Assembly: GCA_050014415.1 (NCBI GenBank) | Contig: JBEKDJ010000171.1 | Coordinates: 1 to 9,513 of the forward strand | Source: JBEKDJ01 sp050014415 | GTDB lineage: Bacteria; Desulfobacterota; BSN033; UBA1163 | DNA: 9,513 nucleotides | Direction of reading: 5' to 3' | Made by a program: the position numbers and the translations under genes | The notes under the pieces: generated by a model | The model's input: only the letters and a program-made list of their open reading frames with translations | Told to the model about the DNA's origin: nothing | Database searches by the model: none | Part shown: piece after piece, positions 1-5,361 of the stretch | How positions within the stretch are numbered: position 1 is the first letter of the stretch | How the letters are laid out: each line of letters starts with the position of its first letter

Positions 1-196
1 GATCGATATCACACTTCAAATAGATTTTCTTATCGCTTACCCTGACAAAAGCGGCGACAGGGGCGCCCCGCCTTTCACCTCTAAAGATAGAAAAGCATTG
101 CGAAAAAATACCCTCTTCGAAACAGGCCCTCGCAAAAATCTCAGAAGCGATAACGACCCCTTTTCCGCCTGTACCGAGAAACTTGATTTCAACCAC
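1..196 (-). CDS. 2-oxoacid:acceptor oxidoreductase gamma subunit, 5' part only
   Basis: Partial gene leaving the left edge; 65 codons are visible. It starts at GTG (194-196), preceded by AGGAG about five bases upstream and by an in-frame TAG a few codons further back, so GTG is the only canonical start. The protein opens VVEIKFLGTGGKGVV and carries the gamma-family block RGERRGAPVAAFVR at about residues 39-52. This matches the PorC/KorC/IorB gamma domain of CoA-dependent 2-oxoacid oxidoreductases, which helps assemble the TPP enzyme and move electrons. It is clearly a paralogue of the gamma gene at 5362: both share a glycine-rich first strand and ERRGAPVAAF. Here, however, GTGGKG replaces GRGGQG, so it is a different enzyme and not a recent copy. 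It lies 55 bp downstream of the GntR gene on the same strand, probably in one operon. Substrate unknown; alpha and beta genes would lie beyond the edge. Confidence 0.8.
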   Translation of the reverse strand, partial: MVEIKFLGTGGKGVVIASEIFARACFEEGIFSQCFSIFRGERRGAPVAAFVRVSDKKIYLKCDID

Positions 197-251
197 TCGG
201 ACTCCTACCTCAGCCCGCTAACCAGAAGCCTCAATGACTGTTGCTTTAAAG

Positions 252-917
252 TTAATCAGGCCTACTAAACAGATTGGTCATATCTTTTTGGGTCCGGTCG
301 AGATGGAATTTCACGGCGGATTCAATCCTTTTCTTTTTTTTGCTCTTCACCGCCTTTAGAATCCGTTGATGTCCTTCGTTGGATCTCCGGGCAAATTCTG
401 GGAGGCATAACCCTTTCATTCTAAATTTGAGCATCTGATCTCTAAGCGATTGACTGAGTTCTTTAATCCTTTCACTCTTACTCGCTTTGCAAAGGATGTC
501 GTGAAATTCGGTATCCAATTTGACCACTGCTTGGGGATTCTTCCTTTGAATGTATCTTTCTGTCAAAAGGATGATTTTCCCTAAGCGGGCTAACTCTTTT
601 TCACTGATCATGGTGGAAGCCCATTTCGCCGCTAATGTCTCCAGGACAAAACGTATTTCGCAAATCTCCTTTATCTCTGTTTCAGCGATCTGCCTCACCA
701 CATAGCCGACTCTAGGGATCGATCGAACCAACTTTTCCATTTCAAGTTTGTGAAGAGCCTCACGAACAGGGGTTCTGCTAGCCCCTACATCCTTGGATAG
801 TTTCGCCTCAGCCAGTCTCTCTCCGGGGGCAATGCCCCCACTTAAGATCGCCTGACGTATGTATTCGTAAACCTGTTCTCGAATTGTAGGATAGCTCTGA
901 ATCGTTAATTGGTTCAT
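252..917 (-). CDS. GntR-family transcriptional regulator, FadR/FCD subfamily
   Basis: Complete 221-residue cytoplasmic DNA-binding regulator. Residues about 11-75 form the GntR winged helix, with ILSGGIAPGERLAEAKLS, then GASRTPVREALHKLE as the recognition helix region, then the wing (RVGYVV). Residues about 85-210 are an all-helical FCD ligand-binding domain. Its usual metal-binding set is visible as D135, H139 (DTEFHD), H183 (EGHQ) and H205 (FHLD), so it probably binds a carboxylate or acyl-CoA type effector through a metal ion. The ATG start follows a weak purine-rich GAGAAG site, and the length is normal for the family. It is the first gene of a minus-strand pair with the oxidoreductase gamma subunit, so local control of 2-oxoacid metabolism is likely. 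Effector and regulon are inferred, not shown. Confidence 0.9.
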   Translation of the reverse strand: MNQLTIQSYPTIREQVYEYIRQAILSGGIAPGERLAEAKLSKDVGASRTPVREALHKLEMEKLVRSIPRVGYVVRQIAETEIKEICEIRFVLETLAAKWASTMISEKELARLGKIILLTERYIQRKNPQAVVKLDTEFHDILCKASKSERIKELSQSLRDQMLKFRMKGLCLPEFARRSNEGHQRILKAVKSKKKKRIESAVKFHLDRTQKDMTNLFSRPD

Positions 918-954
918 CTTCTCTATTTCTCTGGGATACTAGGGTAGCGGTGTA

Positions 955-983
955 CAAATAGCTCGAAAAGTATTTTTTGTCAA
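955..983 (-). promoter_or_regulatory. Probable sigma-70-type promoter of the GntR gene
   Basis: On the minus strand a perfect -35 hexamer TTGACA (978-983) is followed after 17 bp by TATTTG (955-960), a partial match to TATAAT. The distance to the GntR ATG at 917 is about 38 bp from the -10. The flanks are strongly AT-rich. A short TGTACA palindrome (951-956) sits at the downstream edge of the -10 and could be an autoregulatory operator half-site; that is speculative. Confidence 0.5.
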
Positions 984-1145
984 GTTCTTTTGTAACTTTT
1001 TTTAGAATATTTTTTGGAAGTTCTGGCATAAGTAAAGTTGGAGAGAAACGGCAGTGGCGAGTGGCTCACTTTAGGAAAGGTGATAGGGGTGGGAGATGAG
1101 CGGAGGAATGGGAGTCTGTGCAATTTAAAGAATACGAATCCCTTT

Positions 1146-1166
1146 AGCTTTCACAGGGCGAAAGCT
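1146..1166. repeat. 7-bp perfect inverted repeat downstream of the broken transposase
   Basis: AGCTTTC (1146-1152) and GAAAGCT (1160-1166) flank a 7-nt loop, 7 bp beyond the transposase stop codon. There is no T-run on either side, so a canonical terminator is not supported. It may be part of the end of the decayed element or an RNA 3' hairpin. The rest of 918-1145, apart from the GntR promoter, shows nothing recognisable. Confidence 0.4.
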
Positions 1167-1173
1167 TCCTGTA

Positions 1174-1923
1174 CTATTCGATCTCTCTCTGGGGCTGGCT
1201 AATTTTGCGTCGATACAGCTCCTTGGGAGTCATATCCATTAGGTAAAACAATTCTTCAACATCAACGATTCCATAGATTCCTTCATAGTAGACGATCACC
1301 TTATGGATGCTCTCGCCCATCTGCTTTGCCCTCCAACGACGAATCCCAAGATGGGCCAATCGCTGTCCTTGTTCACTTTTGTAGGCATTGACCATACTAT
1401 AGATGATGAGTGTCAGCACCGCATGAGCCCGAACCACAGCGGCGGTCTTCTGAGGGGACTTTAATAAATGATACCCTTGCTTCAGCTCTCGGAATCCCCG
1501 ATTCTCAATCTCTGAACGCAGATCATCATATTGATCGATAATCCGCATGGGTCGAGAGACAGGCAGATTGGTCAAGAAAACCTTTTCTTTCCCTGAGGGA
1601 TACTCTTTCCCATCCCACCGAATGACCATAACCGTGTTGATCGGATTGGCCTTGAAGTTCTTAAGCCCTTTTCTCTTCCCATGTTCCTCCTCCCCAAATT
1701 AATCATAAGAAAGAAGCCCCCTGACATCCATCACCTTTATTTCTTTGGTCTGCTCTATGAAAATCCTCTGCCCATCGGCCTTCTCCGAACGAAACCCCCT
1801 CATATCCCGGCTCACCTCCATATTGCTCCGGGTCGGTATGACAAATTTGATCCCCATCTTCTTCGACAACCACCATAGCAAAACCCCATCAATGAACCCT
1901 CGGTCCACCAATAACACCTTCAC
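1174..1923 (-). pseudogene. IS4-superfamily DDE transposase, 5'-truncated with an in-frame stop
   Basis: The 3' two-thirds or so of a transposase gene. The upstream part (about residues 1-74 from the 1923 GTG) has KVLLVDRGF followed by GIKFVIPTRSNM, the usual surroundings of the second catalytic Asp in IS4-like transposases. The downstream part has YDDLRSEIENRGFRELKQ, which resembles the Y-R-E-K signature carrying the catalytic Glu, then a hydrophobic helix-rich C-terminus. The two parts are in the same reading frame and separated by a single TAA (1699-1701). The gene is therefore broken by a nonsense mutation, not a frameshift. The N-terminus and first catalytic Asp are missing: upstream of about 1940 the sequence changes character into what looks like the end of another IS. 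Certainly non-functional. The exact IS family was not determined; spacing within the YREK-like motif is slightly non-canonical. Confidence 0.75.
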
Positions 1924-1940
1924 CTTAACAATTTCACCTT

Positions 1941-2013
1941 CATCCTGACCTCCTATACTTATTCTCGGTCCTATTCTAACTCATCCCCTGGACCGGTTTT
2001 CGGGGGCAGGTCA
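1941..2013 (-). mobile_element. Possible end fragment of a lost IS3-family element
   Basis: Read on the minus strand from 2013, the sequence begins TGACCTGCCCCCGAAAACCG and continues with GTCCA (to 1989). It starts with TG and has the C-run/A-run/GGTCC pattern common at IS3-family termini. About 70 bp further in lies GGAGGTCAGG directly before an ATG (1943), the usual position of an orfA ribosome site and start. After a few codons the sequence becomes the IS4-like transposase. I infer that an IS3-type element once inserted here and that nearly all of it was later deleted. It differs from the IS3 copy at 3095, so it is another element. Pattern recognition only; no second terminus is visible. 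Confidence 0.35.
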
Positions 2014-2114
2014 ACGTCTTGATAGCATAACTTTGCCTTTAAGCGTTGAACCTCTTCAAGGAGCTGGTGGATCTTGCGCTGCTTCTCAAAACACCCCTCG
2101 CAGTTATTGACCAT
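1971..2114 (-). pseudogene. Truncated coiled-coil ORF overlapping the DruA-family gene
   Basis: A 47-codon frame starting at ATG 2114, overlapping the 3' end of the DUF4338 gene by 11 nt, which suggests translational coupling. It opens MVNNCEGCFEKQRKIHQLLE and continues with a charged heptad-like helix (EEVQRLKAKLCYQ). A CxxC pair followed by a coiled coil of this kind resembles the N-terminus of IS66-type TnpC transposases. The last dozen codons (from about DLPPKTGPG) derive from the IS3-like terminus at 1989-2013, so the gene appears cut by that insertion and ends at a chance TAG. The true product and length are unknown; the IS66 resemblance is tentative. Confidence 0.45.
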
Positions 2115-2982
2115 AGAGAGCCTCTCGAAAATCTCTTTTTAAGGGATAACCCAAGACGTCTTTCAGACTCCGGTTTGGGCGATAGGTCTGATCGTTCTTC
2201 CCCCGTCCTGTCGTCTGCCCCAGAAAGATCCAATTGGCCGCTTTATAGCAGGTCCCCAAGAATCCACGTTCAGGATCTACGAACGTTTCCAGCCACACTA
2301 CCTCATGATGATAAATCTCCTGCCAGTCCCGTGGAACCCTTCGAGCCATCAATCCTAAAAGATGAGAGGCTAAATGAGGAACCTTGACCCACGGCAAGAT
2401 AAGAAACCGGGTATTGATGACAATACGGCAAAGATTCTTGATCCGCTGCTCGGGGGTCCATCCTAAATAACGATCCCGACACCCAATGTGACGAGGAGCC
2501 GAACACCACCCCAAACAGGCTACGACTCGACCCTGCGCTAAGGCGAGATACTCCAAATGCTCTCCCACGGGTCGGGTATAGCCCAAATAGTGATATTGCT
2601 CGATTAAGCCGTTATAGAGCTTTTGCAGAGGAGTCCGTCTGACTTGAAGAAGCTCAATGGGTCTCAGATCCGATAACTTACCTTCCACCGGACTCTGATC
2701 AACCTCAACGAATGCAGGCTTTTTACGCGGAGACAAATGATAGGGAGGAATCTTGCCACGAGGAGGAAGAGAAATGAGCCCTTGAGCCTCTAAACGCACC
2801 AGTAGGCTCCGACAGACCATATCCTTGAGAACACCGTTGGGTTGAATCCAGCCCCACCTCCGGCATAGCTCTCTGGATATGAACCACCGGCTCCGCTCCC
2901 GATGAGCCGCTATGACTTCTCTGATCTCATCGATCTCTCTCGGACCAAAAACCTTACCTCGATGTCTGATCGCTTCGTTCAT
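2104..2982 (-). CDS. DUF4338 / DruA-family protein (mobile-element associated)
   Basis: Complete 292-residue protein. The N-terminal part (about 1-95) holds the family pattern SRELCRRWGWIQPNG...LKDMVCRSLLVRLE followed by GLISLPP, a winged-helix-like module. The middle has EQYHYLGYTRPVGEHLEYLA and VACLGWCSAPRHIGCRD. The C-terminal part has the conserved TCYKAANWIFLGQTTGRGKN block. These are hallmarks of DUF4338, named DruA after the Druantia anti-phage system. Most such proteins, as here, stand alone among transposons, and none of the other Druantia genes (for example a large helicase) is in this window. A defence role is therefore not supported; a role in an unrecognised mobile element is more likely (inference). 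The start fits the family N-terminus but lacks a Shine-Dalgarno sequence and sits beside a hairpin. The overlapping short ORF follows immediately. Confidence 0.75.
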   Translation of the reverse strand: MNEAIRHRGKVFGPREIDEIREVIAAHRERSRWFISRELCRRWGWIQPNGVLKDMVCRSLLVRLEAQGLISLPPRGKIPPYHLSPRKKPAFVEVDQSPVEGKLSDLRPIELLQVRRTPLQKLYNGLIEQYHYLGYTRPVGEHLEYLALAQGRVVACLGWCSAPRHIGCRDRYLGWTPEQRIKNLCRIVINTRFLILPWVKVPHLASHLLGLMARRVPRDWQEIYHHEVVWLETFVDPERGFLGTCYKAANWIFLGQTTGRGKNDQTYRPNRSLKDVLGYPLKRDFREALYGQ

Positions 2983-3009
2983 GATTCATGTTTAACACAT
3001 GAAGAATCA
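2982..3009. repeat. Imperfect inverted repeat at the DruA-family start codon
   Basis: TGATTCATGT (2982-2991) can pair with ACATGA...ATCA (2997-3009) around a 5-nt loop, with a 3-nt bulge on one side. The left arm reaches the first base of the start codon on the minus strand. It could limit translation of the gene, or mark an end of the mobile unit. The remaining stretch up to 3094 has no recognisable gene. Confidence 0.4.
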
Positions 3010-3142
3010 GAACGCAAGGGCTTTTCTAAAACCCGTAACTGAGGGAGTACCACGGCTTGAAAAAAAGTGTTGACTTATTGGGTTAGGATGACTTTAGTGG
3101 ACACCAAAGTTGAGGTAAAATGCTGAAGACGGAGGTGTCAGA

Positions 3143-3460
3143 ATGGAAAGGATTCCAAGAGCGATCTACACGAAAGAACTTCGAGAGGAAGCGGTGAAGT
3201 TGGTAACGGAAGGGGGACTCAGCATACCGGAGGTGGGGCGTAGATTATCGGTTTCCCCCTCGACCATACGGTACTGGGTCAAGCCGAACAGGGAAGGCAA
3301 GCTTAAGGAGGTTGGAAAGCAGCAGAGACCGCTTACGGAAATAGAGATGGAGCTAGCCCGGGTCAAGCGTGAACTGGCAGAAGTCAGGTTGGAGCGAGAC
3401 ATATTAAAAAGAGCGGCCGCGTACTTCGCGAAGGAATCGCTGCCCGGTACGCGGTCATGA
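3143..3460 (+). CDS. IS3-family OrfA (helix-turn-helix transposase subunit)
   Basis: Complete 105-residue protein. The N-terminal HTH (about residues 8-45: YTKELREEAVKLV...GLSIPEVGRRLSVSPSTIRYW) binds the IS ends. It is followed by a leucine-zipper-like segment (EIEMELARVKRELAEVRLERDILKRAAAYFAKE) for multimerisation. A strong GGAGGT site (3131-3136) lies 6 bases before the ATG. In this family a -1 shift joins OrfA to OrfB to make the active transposase. The A-rich run at 3404-3411 (TTAAAAAG) is in a suitable place but is not the canonical A AAA AAG heptamer. The 3' end overlaps the orfB ATG by four bases. Confidence 0.9.
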   Translation: MERIPRAIYTKELREEAVKLVTEGGLSIPEVGRRLSVSPSTIRYWVKPNREGKLKEVGKQQRPLTEIEMELARVKRELAEVRLERDILKRAAAYFAKESLPGTRS

Positions 3461-4330
3461 AGGGAATGCGATTCAGGTATGGTATCGGGGTGATGAGTCG
3501 TTTTCTGCAGGTATCCAAGAGTGGCTATTACCAATGGCTCCATCGGAAGCCTTCCAAACGTGTCAGAGAAGAGGGAAGGCTGGAAGTGGAGATCAAATCT
3601 GCCCACCAGAGGACGCAAGAGACGTGTGGTCCTGAGAGGTTACAGCATGAGCTCAAGGAGCACGGTGTGGAGGTAGGGATTTGCCGGATCAGTGAGGATC
3701 CGAAAGAAGCTGGGGATACGGTGTAAACAGAAGAGAAAGTTCAAGGCAACGATGGATTCGAGGCATACTCTCCCCGTGGCAGAGAATCTGCTCAATCAGC
3801 GGTTTGAGGCAACGATGCCGAATGAAATTTGGCTCAGTGACATTACCTATATTCCTACAGAAGAAGGCTGGCTCTACCTTGCCGGGCATAAGGATCTTTT
3901 CACGGGAGAAATCGTTGGATATGCCATGGGGAATCGTATCACCAAGAATCTGGTGAGCCAATCCCTGTTCCGGGCTGTGGCGGCCAAGGGGCCTGGAGTA
4001 GGGTTGACTCACCATTCGGATCGTGGGAGTCAGTACTGCGCCCATGAATACCGGAAGCTGGTGGATCAATTCAAGATGAGAGCATCGATGAGTAGGAAAG
4101 GCGACTGCTACGATAATGCTCCCATGGAGAGCTTCTGGGGTACACTCAAGAATGAGCTGATCCATCACCGTCGCTACAAGACGAGGGGAGAGGCCATCCG
4201 GGAGATCACCGAGTACATCGAGGTATTCTACAATCGGCAAAGGCGGCAGGCACGGCTGGGGTATCTATCCCCGGCCGTCTATGAGCGGCAATTCTACGAA
4301 AGGCAAATCATGAGGCAGGTTGCAGCATGA
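3457..4330 (+). pseudogene. IS3-family OrfB (DDE transposase), frameshifted
   Basis: The frame opens at ATG 3457 with MKGMRFRYGIGVMSRFLQVSKSGYYQWL, the usual OrfB N-terminus, and stays correct to about codon 78 (EVGICRI, near 3690). There an extra base, relative to the expected CRI-x-RIRKKLG, shifts the reading to an early stop at 3726. The rest continues in the next frame from 3692 and ends at 4330. It contains the complete catalytic core: D50 (WLSDITYI), D110 (HHSDRGSQY) and E146 (DNAPMESFWGTLKNE), counted from 3692, with the standard 35-residue spacing between the second Asp and the Glu. The core is intact but detached from its N-terminus, so full-length OrfB or OrfAB should not be made. 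A single-base sequencing or assembly error is an alternative. Confidence 0.85.
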
Positions 4331-4373
4331 AAGAAAGTTTGGCGTCCACTATTGACATCAGGGGTCATATTAT

Positions 4374-4406
4374 TTGATGCTTGGTAGGATGAAGTATACT
4401 GTATAC
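4374..4406 (+). promoter_or_regulatory. Possible promoter with GntR-type operator upstream of livG tail/livF
   Basis: GTATAC T GTATAC (4394-4406) is a near-palindrome with two perfect 6-bp arms, similar in style to operators of GntR/FadR-type regulators. It overlaps a good -10, TATACT (4395-4400), with TTGATG (4374-4379) 15 bp upstream as a possible -35 (short spacer). It lies just right of the IS3 copy and would drive livF and the pad genes. Linking it to the GntR gene at 252-917 is inference; no matching palindrome is seen elsewhere in the window. Confidence 0.35.
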
Positions 4407-4413
4407 CAGATAA

Positions 4414-4473
4414 CTAACTCTGGAGGACGTTAACTGCCAAGTTCGCGAAATCTATGTCGGAGTGACCAAATGA
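4414..4473 (+). pseudogene. livG: 3' remnant of a LivG-type ABC transporter ATPase gene
   Basis: The last 19 codons before a TGA at 4471-4473 read LTLEDVNCQVREIYVGVTK. This resembles the C-terminal end of LivG-type ATPases, where a short 'E-V/D-V ... VREIYVG'-like tail follows the ATPase core. The TGA overlaps the livF start as ATGA, the typical coupling of adjacent liv genes. An in-frame TAA (4411-4413) lies directly upstream and no ATPase motif precedes it, so the rest of the gene has been lost. The loss probably came from a deletion between the operon's 5' region and the end of livG, perhaps linked to the neighbouring insertion sequence. The short match makes this a moderate-confidence call. 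Confidence 0.6.
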
Positions 4474-5171
4474 TTCAGTCAGTCTTTGCCTTTGAAAATA
4501 TTGTCGTAGGTTATGGAACCGGCATTGTGGTCAATGGGGTGAGCGGGGAAGTCGGATCTGGAGAGGTTTTGAGTATCCTAGGCCGAAATGGCGTCGGGAA
4601 GAGTACATTGTTGAAACTGTTCTTTGGATTCTTGCAAAGCCGTAGAGGGCGAATCCTTTTTCACAACAAAGAGATTAATGATCTCGACCCCCCGTCTCGC
4701 CGAAGGCTTGGAATAAGCTATTGCCCACAAGAGCGCGACGTCTTCAAAGACCTGACCGTCAGAGAGAATCTTACGATGATGTGCCCAGAACGAGGGATGG
4801 ACGAGTTCAGTGTCTATTTTGAATACTTCCCCATTTTGCGCGAACGACTCTCACAACGTGCTGGAACGTTGAGTGGAGGGGAAAGGAAGATTCTGGCCTT
4901 CACTCGCACTTTAACCGAGAAACAATCGCTCGTGATGCTTGATGAACCCTCGGACTCGGAAGGCGTTCAGTTCTTAAATATCGAACGCATGCGCATCCTC
5001 ATCGAAGAGTTGAAACAAGGCGGCACTTCGTTTCTTGCCATGGAACAGAACCTCGCTTTTGCTGAAACAATTGCAGATCATTACCTGGTCATGGACCACG
5101 GTCAACCCGTCTTAATCGGGAGACGGGGCGAAATCAATCGTGACGAACTCATTATGCACCTTACTGTTTGA
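4470..5171 (+). CDS. livF: LivF-type ABC transporter ATP-binding protein
   Basis: Complete 233-residue peripheral ATPase of the branched-chain/aromatic amino acid or carboxylate uptake (HAAT) family. It binds the cytoplasmic face of LivH/LivM-type permeases as a partner of LivG. Motifs: Walker A GRNGVGKST (38-46), Q-loop Q87 (YCPQERDVF), signature LSGGE (134-138), Walker B LVMLDE (154-159), and the family-specific EQN (192-194) in place of the usual switch His. The start is supported by CGGAGTG seven bases upstream and by the ATGA overlap with the livG tail. Odd point: the segment after Walker B reads DEPSDSEGVQFLN where relatives have DEPS-x-GLAP, about two residues longer, so the D-loop may be altered. 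No permease, binding protein or full LivG is present in the window. It may pair with components elsewhere or be decaying. Confidence 0.85.
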   Translation: MIQSVFAFENIVVGYGTGIVVNGVSGEVGSGEVLSILGRNGVGKSTLLKLFFGFLQSRRGRILFHNKEINDLDPPSRRRLGISYCPQERDVFKDLTVRENLTMMCPERGMDEFSVYFEYFPILRERLSQRAGTLSGGERKILAFTRTLTEKQSLVMLDEPSDSEGVQFLNIERMRILIEELKQGGTSFLAMEQNLAFAETIADHYLVMDHGQPVLIGRRGEINRDELIMHLTV

Positions 5172-5224
5172 AATCTCTATTCCTTCAGCTTGAAGAAAGA
5201 GGAATCTGAGGAGGGTTGCCATCA

Positions 5225-5263
5225 ATGAAGAGTCCTCTGATGGGAAGGGATCCAATAATATAA
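5225..5263 (+). CDS. Possible 12-residue leader peptide upstream of padE
   Basis: In the 190-bp gap between livF and padE, a strong GAGGAGGG (5208-5215) sits nine bases before ATG 5225, opening MKSPLMGRDPII and stopping at TAA. The last two sense codons are both ATA, a rare isoleucine codon in many bacteria. A perfect hairpin lies about 30 bases downstream. This is the architecture of a translated leader that could tune downstream expression, but no terminator T-run or antisequester is visible. It could equally be chance or a remnant of a lost gene. Confidence 0.25.
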   Translation: MKSPLMGRDPII

Positions 5264-5293
5264 GCGATTTTGCCAACATCCAAGAAAGAACAA

Positions 5294-5310
5294 AGGGGTT
5301 GAGAACCCCT
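5294..5310 (+). repeat. Perfect 7-bp GC-rich hairpin in the padE leader
   Basis: AGGGGTT (5294-5300) and AACCCCT (5304-5310) are separated by the 3-nt loop GAG. No U-tract follows, so it is not a classic intrinsic terminator. It may act as an RNA processing or stability element or an attenuator part ahead of padE, whose own AAGGAGG site begins 34 bases further on. Confidence 0.5.
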
Positions 5311-5361
5311 ATCGGCGGTCGAACGAAAGATATCGTCGCCGACAAGGAGGACGAGAAAAAG

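Larger units (their letters stand above)
3095..4351 (+). mobile_element. IS3-family insertion sequence, about 1257 bp
   Basis: Bounded by imperfect inverted repeats: left TAGTGGACACCAAAGTT (3095-3111) and right, on the other strand from 4351, TAGTGGACGCCAAACTT, 15 of 17 identical. It encodes the usual orfA and orfB, with orfB overlapping orfA by ATGA in the -1 frame. Size and organisation are typical of the family. Flanking bases (left ...GACTT, right TTGAC...) show no 3-5 bp direct repeat in the same orientation, so either the target duplication has decayed or one flank was rearranged after insertion. orfB carries a frameshift, so this copy is probably not autonomous. Confidence 0.85.

Noticed and set aside
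808..1029. Minus-strand frame overlapping the GntR start
   Set aside because: No family resemblance, it covers the GntR promoter, and it overlaps a well-supported gene in another frame.
2046..2387. Plus-strand frame of 113 codons opposite the DruA-family gene
   Set aside because: Antisense shadow with low-complexity composition and no motif or ribosome site.
2104..2982. Druantia anti-phage defence system
   Set aside because: Only a DruA-family protein is present. No helicase or other Druantia genes occur, and the surroundings are insertion-sequence remnants.
4352..4357. TTGACA directly right of the IS3 end as a -35 element
   Set aside because: No -10 hexamer lies 15-19 bp downstream; TATTAT is only about 10 bp away.
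5294..5310. Intrinsic terminator between livF and padE
   Set aside because: The hairpin is perfect but no T-run follows, and the downstream operon is in the same direction.
5299..5361. Upstream in-frame start for padE
   Set aside because: The extra 21 residues have no gamma-family similarity and contain the strong AAGGAGG used for the ATG at 5362.
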